From an uncultured Ruminococcus sp. (GTDB lineage: Bacteria > Bacillota > Clostridia > Oscillospirales > CAG-272), in assembly GCA_902782785.1 (NCBI GenBank), contig CACZOH010000040.1, positions 1 to 5,096 on the forward strand: a DNA stretch of 5,096 bases, given 5' to 3'. Shown here piece after piece: positions 1-5,096 of the stretch (its first letter is position 1; each line of letters begins with the position of its first letter). The notes below the pieces were generated by a model that was not told the origin of the DNA, did no database searches, and saw only the letters and a program-made list of their open reading frames with translations. The translations under genes were made by a program, and so were the position numbers.

Positions 1-127
1 GGTGTGAAGTTTTTAGCCAAAGCGGTGAAGCGATCTGTGATCGCGAACCGGGCAGGGGACCGCGGCCGGGGTTCCCCGACGCGAACTTGAGAGCGTTGGG
101 GGTTCGCGGCAGGTGGATGAGGCGAAC
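1..127 (+). repeat. GC-rich structured repeat, long relative of the 48-nt hairpin repeat
   Basis: This stretch holds no convincing gene but is dense in inverted repeats. GCGATC (30-35) and GATCGC (39-44) face each other across 3 nt. CCCCGACGC (74-82) can pair with GCGTTGGGG (93-101) as a 9-bp stem with one G-T wobble and a 10-nt loop. CGCGAAC (80-86, also present at 42-48) can pair with GTTCGCG (102-108) as an alternative fold. It ends with GGTGGATGAGGCGAAC (112-127), the same tail as the full 48-nt repeats. It also carries GGGGACCGC (55-63) and GCGG (106-109), so it resembles the 3' module of the short repeat with about 42 nt inserted in the small second hairpin. The left boundary is unknown and may lie outside the window. 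Calling it a repeat rests on the shared tail and module, because only one copy of the long form is visible. Confidence 0.45.
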
Positions 128-130
128 GAT

Positions 131-178
131 ACCTTCCCCTGTTGGGGAAGGGGGACCGCTTGCGGTGGATGAGGCGAA
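131..178 (+). repeat. 48-nt double-hairpin repeat, copy R1
   Basis: A full copy with two hairpins and a tail. Hairpin 1 has an 8-bp stem CCTTCCCC/GGGGAAGG (132-139 and 144-151) closing a TGTT loop. Three G residues follow, then ACCG-CTTG-CGGT (155-166), a short stem around a CTTG loop; in RNA, G(CUUG)C is a known stable tetraloop context. The tail GGTGGATGAGGCGAA ends at 178. Outside the 4-nt loop it is identical to the copies at 616-663 and 4645-4692. It begins 3 nt after the tail of the preceding long repeat and ends 10 nt beyond the stop codon of DUF559 copy A, with the tail pointing into that gene. Confidence 0.9.
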
Positions 179-188
179 CACCTCTTAT

Positions 189-584
189 TCAGACTTCACC
201 TTTCCCGCGCCTCGCCGGCTTCAAATCATTTACCGTAAGCCCGAACTTCATCAATATATCTTCGCAGACCTTGATAAAATTCGTATTGACGGCTTTGTTT
301 GTATAACGCAGTACCTGTATTCCGAGCTTGTTCAAATCCGCGTCTCTTTGTTTGTCTTTTTCCTCGTTTTCCTTTGTTTTATGCTGAACTCCGTCGATTT
401 CTATGACCGTTCTTTTTTCCGCGATATAAAAATCGACGATATAGCTTCCTATTACCTTTTGTCTGTTTACCGTATACGGCAGTCTTTTTAGAAAACTGTA
501 CCATATTTGTTTTTCTTCCGGCGTCATATTTTTTCTCAGAGTTTGAGAATTTGTCACAAGGGATTTGTTGTAGTTGTAAGACAT
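189..584 (-). CDS. DUF559 domain protein, Vsr-like PD-(D/E)xK endonuclease fold (copy A)
   Basis: A 131-aa protein of the DUF559 family (PF04480), whose members share the restriction-endonuclease-like fold of the Vsr mismatch endonuclease. Its substrate is unknown. The N-terminal LRKNMTPEEKQIWYSFLK segment is the usual family opening. The candidate active site is D51 in IVDFY followed by E62 and D64 in VIEIDG and H68 in VQH. A charged helix (about 70-85) leads to the closing strand and helix VLRYTNKAVNTNFIKVCEDI. I chose the ATG at 584 because alignment with copy B begins at MSYNYNKSL; a weak AAGAAAG lies just upstream. An in-frame GTG at 629 lies inside repeat R2 and would add 15 residues, the first five repeat-encoded, so I reject it. 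No key residue is missing and there is no frameshift, so the gene looks intact. It lies between inverted repeats and is more AT-rich than gyrA, consistent with horizontal origin. Family call is firm; activity and role are inferred. Confidence 0.88.
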   Translation of the reverse strand: MSYNYNKSLVTNSQTLRKNMTPEEKQIWYSFLKRLPYTVNRQKVIGSYIVDFYIAEKRTVIEIDGVQHKTKENEEKDKQRDADLNKLGIQVLRYTNKAVNTNFIKVCEDILMKFGLTVNDLKPARRGKGEV

Positions 585-615
585 TTCTTTCTTATTACAG
601 TAAGTACAGATTTCG

Positions 616-663
616 TTCGCCTCATCCACCGCAAGCGGTCCCCCTTCCCCAATGGGGGAAGGT
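616..663 (-). repeat. 48-nt double-hairpin repeat, copy R2 (inverted)
   Basis: Read on the minus strand it matches R1 and R4 at every position outside the hairpin-1 loop, which is CATT here. The first hairpin lies at 662-647, the ACCG-CTTG-CGGT element at 639-628, and the tail ends at 616. It starts two bases after the TGA of the WG-repeat gene (666-668) and its tail points into the 5' side of DUF559 copy A, 31 nt before the ATG at 584. It could act as a 3'-end hairpin stabilising or ending the gyrA operon message, but no T-run follows the stem, so it is not a typical intrinsic terminator. Confidence 0.9.
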
Positions 664-665
664 AA

Positions 666-2096
666 TCAAAGATCCGTTTTTATATAAATATCATATCCCG
701 TCGTCTTTGAATAGCAGACTATAACGCCGCCCGTACAGACGGAAATACTGCTGTACGACATCGGGATGACGAAGTTTCCGTCAAGGTCTATGACGCCCTT
801 GACGTTGTTTTTGCCCACGACCGCAAGCCCCTCGTGATAAGGCGTTGCGTACGTGTATTCCGTATCCGCTATCCACGCGCCCTTTACTGCGTAAAAGCCG
901 TATTTGCCGTTGTTTTCTACAAGGATCCTCTGGTCGGAATACGCTTTTGCCGAACAGCCCTCGGGCAGCTCGTACACTCTGCCCTTTTTGTCTATGACGA
1001 CCTCCGCGTCCTCCTCGACAATGTTGTATCTCTCCGGGTTCACCTCGTAAAGCGGGTGATATTTTATTATCCTCGCAAGCACGTAGCCGCCGTCGTAATA
1101 GATGGAGCCGACGCCGTTTTCGTCCTTGAAATCTACCATTTGGATGCCGCGTCTTTCGCCGTCTATGACTATATCCATATCCTCGTTGAAATAATACGCG
1201 TCGCCGCGGTATACGACGAGACCGAGACCCTCGCTGAAATTATAGCCCTTTTCATATATGGCGTTCCTTTTGCGCACGCCCTCGGCGTTCTGAATGCCGT
1301 AGCTGTCGCCGTTTCTGAAAACCGTGTATTCTCCCTCGGATCTTCCGAAGTCTGTCGGGTAGTTATAGTGGAGACCTCTGCTGTCGCGCTCGTCAAAATC
1401 GGACGGGACAAGCTCGTGCAGCTCCTCGTCGATATAATAATACGCGCCGCCCGTTATGAAAAGCGGTCTGTCCGCGCTGTCGCGCTCGTATGCGAACGTC
1501 AGCTGCTCCTCGCCCTCGTATTTATACAGAAGCTCTCCCCTGCCGTTGTAGAATGACAGGGCTTTTCCGTCGGATACGACTATCATTCCCATATAAACGT
1601 CTACCGAGCGGCGGTAAGTCAGCGTATCGACCGGCTTTATGACGCGCATTCCCTGTACCTCGCCGGTCCTGCTCACTCTGTATTCCGTTTTTATGAACGT
1701 GTCGCCGAGATATTCTTTTTCCGGCGCTTCAAAGCCGTCGAGACGGAAGAGAGCTATACCGTCGCCGTACGTTTTTTCGGTCGGCGAAAGCTCTTCTCCT
1801 TTTACGGCGGGGTATTTCTCGTGAAGCTCGTCAAACACGCTTTTCGGTACTTCCGTCTCCGCGCCCGTGCTTTCCTCCGGCGCCGTGTCGCCGCCCGTTT
1901 CCGGGGGCTCCGTCTCCGTTTCGTCGGGCTCCGTCTGCACGGCGGCGGTCGTTTCAACAGCCGTCGTCTCATCCGGCCGCTTGATGAACGATATGTCGAA
2001 AACGTGCTTGTCGTACAGTATCAAAAGTACGGAAAACACAACGATCACGACGGCGAGCGCTATAGATATAACGATATATTTGTTAGTTTTCTTCAT
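666..2096 (-). CDS. Membrane-anchored WG-repeat protein, function unknown
   Basis: A 476-aa protein predicted to sit in the membrane with its bulk outside the cell. After a short basic start (MKKTNK) comes one hydrophobic helix (residues 7-28), then a Thr/Glu/Pro-rich linker (about 42-84) like those that carry domains out through a Gram-positive cell wall. The rest is beta-rich and repetitive, with WG-type (PF14903) units clearest at about 261-313 (NGDSYGIQNAEG, then GLGLVVYRGDAYYF) and 395-456 (NGKYGFYAVKG, EGLAVVGKNNVKGVIDLDG). WG repeats are usually taken as binding or scaffold modules; no enzymatic motif is visible. The ATG at 2096 is chosen because the anchor follows at once. It overlaps the gyrA stop by 14 nt in another frame, with only a weak GGAAA upstream, so translation is probably coupled to gyrA. 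An in-frame upstream start at 2150 would put an implausible Arg/Lys-rich stretch before the anchor. The stop lies two bases from repeat R2. The ligand is unknown. Confidence 0.8.
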   Translation of the reverse strand: MKKTNKYIVISIALAVVIVVFSVLLILYDKHVFDISFIKRPDETTAVETTAAVQTEPDETETEPPETGGDTAPEESTGAETEVPKSVFDELHEKYPAVKGEELSPTEKTYGDGIALFRLDGFEAPEKEYLGDTFIKTEYRVSRTGEVQGMRVIKPVDTLTYRRSVDVYMGMIVVSDGKALSFYNGRGELLYKYEGEEQLTFAYERDSADRPLFITGGAYYYIDEELHELVPSDFDERDSRGLHYNYPTDFGRSEGEYTVFRNGDSYGIQNAEGVRKRNAIYEKGYNFSEGLGLVVYRGDAYYFNEDMDIVIDGERRGIQMVDFKDENGVGSIYYDGGYVLARIIKYHPLYEVNPERYNIVEEDAEVVIDKKGRVYELPEGCSAKAYSDQRILVENNGKYGFYAVKGAWIADTEYTYATPYHEGLAVVGKNNVKGVIDLDGNFVIPMSYSSISVCTGGVIVCYSKTTGYDIYIKTDL

Positions 2097-4572
2097 TTTC
2101 CGTTGTTTCCGGTTCTTCCCTGTTCTCTTCCTCGCGCTCAACGCACGCAAAGTTTACGATGCGCTCGCCCGGCTTCGGCGTCATCACGCGGACGCCCGCC
2201 GCGGCTCTGCCCGTTATCCTTATCTCATCCGCGCGGAAGCGTATGACCGTGCCGCCGTCGGAGATCATCATAACGTCGTCGTCCTCCGATATTGCGGCGA
2301 TGCCGGCGAGAAGTCCCGTCTTTTCGTTTATGTTGTGGCACTTCATACCCTTGCCGCCTCTGCCGTGGACGGAGTATTCGTCAAACGGCGTGCGCTTGCC
2401 GAGACCGTTTTCCGTGATGGTGGCGAGCATCTTGCCCTCCTCCACGACGGCGGAGCCGCATATCTCGTCGCCCTCGGCGAGCCTCATGCCGCGTACGCCC
2501 GCCGCGGTCCTGCCCATCGAGCGCACGTTCTGCTCGTCAAAGCAGACGCACAGACCGCTTCTCGCGGCGATTATTATCTTGTCGTTTCCGCTCGTGTGGT
2601 GTACGGACAAAAGCTCGTTGCCCTCGTCGAGCGAAAGCGCGCGCTTGCCCGTTTTTCTCTGATATTCAAACTCCGATAGGGGCGTTTTCTTGACCGTTCC
2701 GTTCTTCGTCACCATAAAGAGGTATCCGTCTTTTTCAAAGTCGGATACGGGGAAGAATGCGGTGATCTTCTCGTCCTTTTCTATCTCAAGCATATTCACG
2801 ACGTTTGTGCCCTTGGCGTTTGCGCCCGCTTCGGTTATATTATACGCCTTTTTGACGAAAACCTTGCCGGTATTTGTAAAGAACATTATGTGATCGTGCG
2901 TGTTCGACACTACGACGCGCTCGACGAAATCCTCCTCCTTCGTCGCCGTGCCGCGGTTGCCCTTGCCGCCGCGCCTCTGCGCGTTGTATTCCGAAAGAGG
3001 TCTTCTCTTGAAATAGCCCGCGTGCGTCATCGTTATAACGCACGTACCGCGCTCTATCAGATCCTCGTCGATTATCTCGTCCTCGTCCTCCTCGATCGCC
3101 GTTCTTCTCTCGTCGCCAAATTTGTCTCTTATCTCGGTGAGCTCCGTCTTTATTATCTCAAGCACCTTTCCCTCGTCGGCAAGAATGCCCTCAAGCTCCT
3201 CTATACGCTTGATGAGACGGTCAAGCTCCTCCTCTATCTTTATCGTTTCAAGATTGGACAGACGGCCGAGCTGCATCTCAACGATGGCCTGCGCCTGAAC
3301 GTCGTCAAGACCGAACGCCGCCATCAGCTGTTCCTTTGCGTCGGGTATCGACTTTGACGCGCGTATGATCTTTATGACCTCGTCGATATTGAGTATCGCT
3401 ATCTTCAGACCCTCTAAGATATGCGCTCTCTTTTTCGCTCTGTCAAGCTCGTATTCGGTCCTGCGTCTGATGATCTCTTCCTGATATCTGATGTAGTTTG
3501 ACAGGATCTCTTTTAATCCGAGCGTCTTCGGCTCGCCGTTCACGAGCATGAGCATATTTATGGCGCACGTGTCCTGAAGCTGCGTAAATCTGTACAACTG
3601 ATTCAGAAGCACCTGCGGATTGACGTCGCGGCGGTACTCTATGACTATCTTCATGCCCTTTCTGTCGGATTCGTCGCGCAGGGCGGTTATGCCCTCTATG
3701 CGCTTCGATTTGACAAGATCGGCGATGCTCGCCACAAGCATGGATTTGTTGACCTGATAAGGTATCTCGTAGACCTCTATCCTGTGCTTGTCCTCTATTA
3801 TCTGACATTTTGCGCGGACGCTTATCTTGCCTCTGCCCGTCATATACGCGCGCTTGATGCCGGACGTGCCGTGTATCGTCGCGTAGGTCGGGAAATCCGG
3901 ACCCTTCACAAACTGCATAAGCTCGTCCACGGACGCGTCGGGATTGTCTATCAGATAGACCGTGCCGTTTATGACCTCCGTCATATTGTGCGGCGGTATG
4001 TTCGTCGCCATACCGACGGCGATACCTACGGAGCCGTTGACAAGTATGTTCGGAAAGCGCGACGGCAAAACCGTCGGCTCCTTTAAGGTGTTGTCGAAGT
4101 TCGGCACAAAGTCTATGACGTTTTTGTCTATATCCGCGAGCATCTCGTTTGAAAGACGCTCGAGACGAGCCTCGGTATAACGGTAAGCCGCCGCGCCGTC
4201 GCCGTCCACGTTGCCGAAGTTGCCCTGTCCGAAAACAAGCGGGTAACGAAGCGAGAACGGCTGTGCGAGACGAACCATCGCGTCATATACGGAGGTGTCG
4301 CCGTGCGGATGATACGAGCCTAACACGTCGCCGACGACCTTTGCCGATTTTACCGTAGGCTTGTCGTAGGTGTAGTTCTTCTCGTACATCGAATACAGAA
4401 TACGCCTGTGAACGGGCTTCAGTCCGTCGCGCACGTCGGGCAGAGCCCTGTCCACGATGACGGACATGGAGTATTCAAGGAACGACTTGCGCACTTCCTT
4501 TTCGATTATTGTCTCAATGATCTTCTGGTCCGGAAACTCAATGTTTTCCGTGTTGTCATAATTTTTCTTCAC
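2083..4572 (-). CDS. gyrA: DNA gyrase subunit A
   Basis: GyrA is the breakage-reunion subunit of DNA gyrase, which with GyrB (not in this window) introduces negative supercoils using ATP. The 829-aa length is normal. The N-terminal winged-helix region carries the catalytic R131-Y132 in AAAYRYTEARL; Y132 corresponds to E. coli Tyr122 and forms the 5'-phosphotyrosyl bond. I184 in GSVGIAVGMATN matches the DNA-intercalating Ile174. The charged helical stretch at about 362-465 is the coiled-coil arm of the C-gate. The C-terminal beta-pinwheel (about 506-812) opens with the GyrA box QRRGGKG at 532-538, which separates gyrase from topoisomerase IV ParC; a second RGGKG lies at 738-742. An acidic tail follows. 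The quinolone-resistance region reads HPHGDTSVYD, with T93 and D97 at the E. coli Ser83 and Asp87 positions. The start is GTG at 4572, with a good ribosome binding site; the next in-frame Met (M36) lies inside the conserved core. The WG gene overlaps its 3' end. Confidence 0.98.
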   Translation of the reverse strand: MKKNYDNTENIEFPDQKIIETIIEKEVRKSFLEYSMSVIVDRALPDVRDGLKPVHRRILYSMYEKNYTYDKPTVKSAKVVGDVLGSYHPHGDTSVYDAMVRLAQPFSLRYPLVFGQGNFGNVDGDGAAAYRYTEARLERLSNEMLADIDKNVIDFVPNFDNTLKEPTVLPSRFPNILVNGSVGIAVGMATNIPPHNMTEVINGTVYLIDNPDASVDELMQFVKGPDFPTYATIHGTSGIKRAYMTGRGKISVRAKCQIIEDKHRIEVYEIPYQVNKSMLVASIADLVKSKRIEGITALRDESDRKGMKIVIEYRRDVNPQVLLNQLYRFTQLQDTCAINMLMLVNGEPKTLGLKEILSNYIRYQEEIIRRRTEYELDRAKKRAHILEGLKIAILNIDEVIKIIRASKSIPDAKEQLMAAFGLDDVQAQAIVEMQLGRLSNLETIKIEEELDRLIKRIEELEGILADEGKVLEIIKTELTEIRDKFGDERRTAIEEDEDEIIDEDLIERGTCVITMTHAGYFKRRPLSEYNAQRRGGKGNRGTATKEEDFVERVVVSNTHDHIMFFTNTGKVFVKKAYNITEAGANAKGTNVVNMLEIEKDEKITAFFPVSDFEKDGYLFMVTKNGTVKKTPLSEFEYQRKTGKRALSLDEGNELLSVHHTSGNDKIIIAARSGLCVCFDEQNVRSMGRTAAGVRGMRLAEGDEICGSAVVEEGKMLATITENGLGKRTPFDEYSVHGRGGKGMKCHNINEKTGLLAGIAAISEDDDVMMISDGGTVIRFRADEIRITGRAAAGVRVMTPKPGERIVNFACVEREEENREEPETTENEEN

Positions 4573-4579
4573 GATCTTT

Positions 4580-4586
4580 ACCTTTT
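4580..4586 (-). promoter_or_regulatory. Ribosome binding site of gyrA
   Basis: The minus strand reads AAAAGGT, ending 7 nt before the GTG at 4572. The spacing is normal, and it decides the start because no ATG or other candidate with a better site lies nearby. The surrounding leader (4573-4612) is AT-rich and lies between the truncated hairpin repeat and the gene. Confidence 0.7.
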
Positions 4587-4612
4587 TATTCTTTAAAATT
4601 CTTTACGTATTA

Positions 4613-4639
4613 ACCTTCCCCCTTTGGGGAAGGGGGACC
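4613..4639 (+). repeat. Truncated hairpin repeat, copy R3
   Basis: A 27-nt partial copy. It holds hairpin 1 (stem CCTTCCCC/GGGGAAGG, loop CTTT), the following G residues and the first ACC, then breaks off; the CTTG hairpin and the tail are missing. The next copy, R4, starts 5 nt later in the same orientation with the same loop, giving a 32-nt period that suggests local duplication or stacked insertion. It lies 40 nt upstream of the gyrA start codon, so any leader transcript of gyrA running through from upstream would contain this hairpin. Confidence 0.85.
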
Positions 4640-4644
4640 CGTTT

Positions 4645-4692
4645 ACCTTCCCCCTTTGGGGAAGGGGGACCGCTTGCGGTGGATGAGGCGAA
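4645..4692 (+). repeat. 48-nt double-hairpin repeat, copy R4
   Basis: A full copy. Hairpin 1 spans 4646-4665 with a CTTT loop, the ACCG-CTTG-CGGT element is at 4669-4680, and the tail GGTGGATGAGGCGAA ends at 4692. It differs from R1 and R2 only in the hairpin-1 loop. It ends 14 nt beyond the stop codon of DUF559 copy B, with the tail pointing into that gene: the same placement and orientation as R1 beside copy A. Confidence 0.9.
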
Positions 4693-4706
4693 ACCCGGTT
4701 CCGCTA

Positions 4707-5096
4707 TCACACCCTTGGCGCTCTCCGCTTTATTTCTTTTAAATCATTAACCGTCAACCCGAGTTTTATCAGTATATCGTCACATACCCGATTAAAAACC
4801 GTATTGACCGATTTATTCGTGTATCTTAATACGCGGATATTCAGTTTTTCAAGTTCCGCGTCTCTTTCTTTGTCTTTTTCTTCGATTTCTTCTGTTTTAT
4901 GCTGAACTCCATCGATTTCTATGACCGTTCTTTTTTCGGCGATGTAAAAATCAACTATATAATTTCCTATAAGCTTCTGTCTGTTTACCGTATCAGGCAG
5001 CCGTTTAAGAAACTGATACCATATCATTTTTTCTTCCGGCGTCATGTTTTTTCTCAAATCCTGAGAATTTTTGACGAGGGATTTGTTGTAGTTGTA
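4707..5096 (-). CDS. DUF559 domain protein, Vsr-like PD-(D/E)xK endonuclease fold (copy B, 5' end cut by window edge)
   Basis: The last 129 residues of a second DUF559 protein; the frame stays open to the right edge. The first visible residues, YNYNKSLVKNSQ, match copy A from its third residue, so the true start is probably an ATG about two codons outside the window; the in-frame TTG at 5057 is internal to the conserved region and is not the start. I count 99 identities in the 120 residues aligned with copy A (about 82%). The candidate active site is fully conserved (IVDFY, VIEIDG, VQH), and differences cluster in surface-type positions and in the last dozen residues. The C-terminal tail after NDLK differs completely (EIKRRAPRV against PARRGKGEV). 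The gene lies upstream of gyrA on the same strand, separated by repeats R4 and R3. Substrate and role are unknown. Confidence 0.85.
   Translation of the reverse strand, partial: YNYNKSLVKNSQDLRKNMTPEEKMIWYQFLKRLPDTVNRQKLIGNYIVDFYIAEKRTVIEIDGVQHKTEEIEEKDKERDAELEKLNIRVLRYTNKSVNTVFNRVCDDILIKLGLTVNDLKEIKRRAPRV

Larger units (their letters stand above)
131..663. mobile_element. Candidate repeat-flanked DUF559 cassette (complete)
   Basis: Two 48-nt repeats in inverted orientation (131-178 on the plus strand, 616-663 on the minus strand) enclose one DUF559 gene and almost nothing else. The hairpins lie at the outer ends and the GGTGGATGAGGCGAA tails point inward, giving 533 bp in the form of terminal inverted repeats around one gene. 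The interior is more AT-rich than the neighbouring operon: I count 24 of 60 G+C at 361-420 against 39 of 60 in gyrA at 2401-2460. I see no target-site duplication: the outer flanks read GAT on the left and AATC on the right. Mobility is therefore inferred from symmetry, base composition and the second copy at the right edge. The alternative is a resident gene beside which independent repeats happened to insert. Confidence 0.45.
4645..5096. mobile_element. Candidate repeat-flanked DUF559 cassette (right end outside window)
   Basis: Repeat R4 and DUF559 copy B reproduce the left half of the cassette at 131-663: a full repeat with its tail pointing inward, a 10-14 nt gap, then the nuclease gene on the minus strand. 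The other inverted repeat should lie just past the right edge if the unit is the same. Only one end is visible, so this call is weaker than the complete unit on the left. Confidence 0.4.

Noticed and set aside
1..90. Plus-strand frame open from the left edge to a TGA at 88-90, possibly the end of a gene
   Set aside because: Only 29 codons, no recognisable domain, and it lies in dense palindromic repeat sequence, so coding is not supported.
87..491. Plus-strand open frame of 134 codons across repeat R1 and antisense to DUF559 copy A
   Set aside because: Its start is repeat-encoded and the remainder is the shadow of a well-supported gene; no family resemblance.
616..665. Intrinsic terminator of the gyrA-WG operon at repeat R2
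   Set aside because: Strong GC-rich stem on the right side of the stop codon, but no T-run follows, so it cannot be called a standard terminator; a role in 3'-end stability remains possible.
128..670. Target-site duplication flanking the 533-bp cassette
   Set aside because: The outer flanks (GAT on the left, AATC on the right) share no direct repeat; R1 also abuts another repeat, which may hide the original site.
834..1556. Plus-strand open frame of 240 codons opposite the WG-repeat gene
   Set aside because: Antisense shadow produced by codon bias; the minus strand encodes recognisable domains, an anchor and a linker.
1867..2679. Plus-strand open frame of 270 codons across the gyrA/WG junction
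   Set aside because: Opposite conserved gyrA sequence, low-complexity translation, no motif.
2083..4572. parC (topoisomerase IV subunit A) instead of gyrA
   Set aside because: An intact GyrA box QRRGGKG and a full-length beta-pinwheel with an acidic tail are present, which point to gyrase.
4573..4612. gyrA promoter in the AT-rich leader
   Set aside because: Several AT-rich hexamers resemble a -10 site, but none has a -35 partner at proper spacing outside the repeat.
4613..4692. CRISPR-like repeats
   Set aside because: Only two adjacent copies with 5 nt between them, one truncated; no spacers of normal length and no cas genes.
4707..5057. A 116-aa form of DUF559 copy B starting at the TTG at 5057
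   Set aside because: The conserved family sequence continues upstream to the window edge and matches copy A, so the start is outside the window.

Overview
The window looks like chromosomal DNA from a Clostridia-type member of the Bacillota, probably an uncultured gut-type lineage. This rests on the GyrA sequence, on a membrane-anchored WG-repeat protein, and on a GC-rich hairpin repeat of a kind I associate with gut Clostridia that sits beside small DUF559 nuclease genes. The lineage is inferred, not proven. Every supported gene lies on the minus strand, so transcription runs from right to left.

Layout in transcription order: (1) 5096-4707, a DUF559 PD-(D/E)xK-like nuclease gene (copy B), cut by the right edge only about two codons short of its likely start. 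(2) 4692-4613, two hairpin repeats in the same orientation, one full (48 nt) and one truncated (27 nt). (3) 4572-2083, a complete gyrA (829 aa) starting at GTG with a good ribosome binding site. (4) 2096-666, a 476-aa membrane-anchored WG-repeat protein whose start overlaps the end of gyrA by 14 nt. (5) 663-616, a full hairpin repeat in inverted orientation, beginning two bases after the WG gene's stop. (6) 584-189, a second DUF559 gene (copy A). (7) 178-131, a full hairpin repeat. (8) 127-1, a related but longer GC-rich structured repeat ending in the same tail.

The core is ordinary: DNA gyrase subunit A, with a probably co-translated surface protein of unknown role. The unusual part is what surrounds it. 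DUF559 copy A is bracketed by two 48-nt repeats in inverted orientation that are identical except in the 4-nt loop of a hairpin. Copy B, about 82% identical in protein (99 of 120 aligned residues counted by eye), has the same repeat at the same place beyond its 3' end; its other flank lies outside the window. This suggests a compact repeat-nuclease-repeat cassette of about 0.53 kb present twice around one operon, reminiscent in layout of REP/RAYT systems or IS/MITE families but with a Vsr/TnsA-like nuclease fold instead of a recognised transposase. Whether the nuclease acts on the repeats is a hypothesis; the sequence shows only the arrangement.
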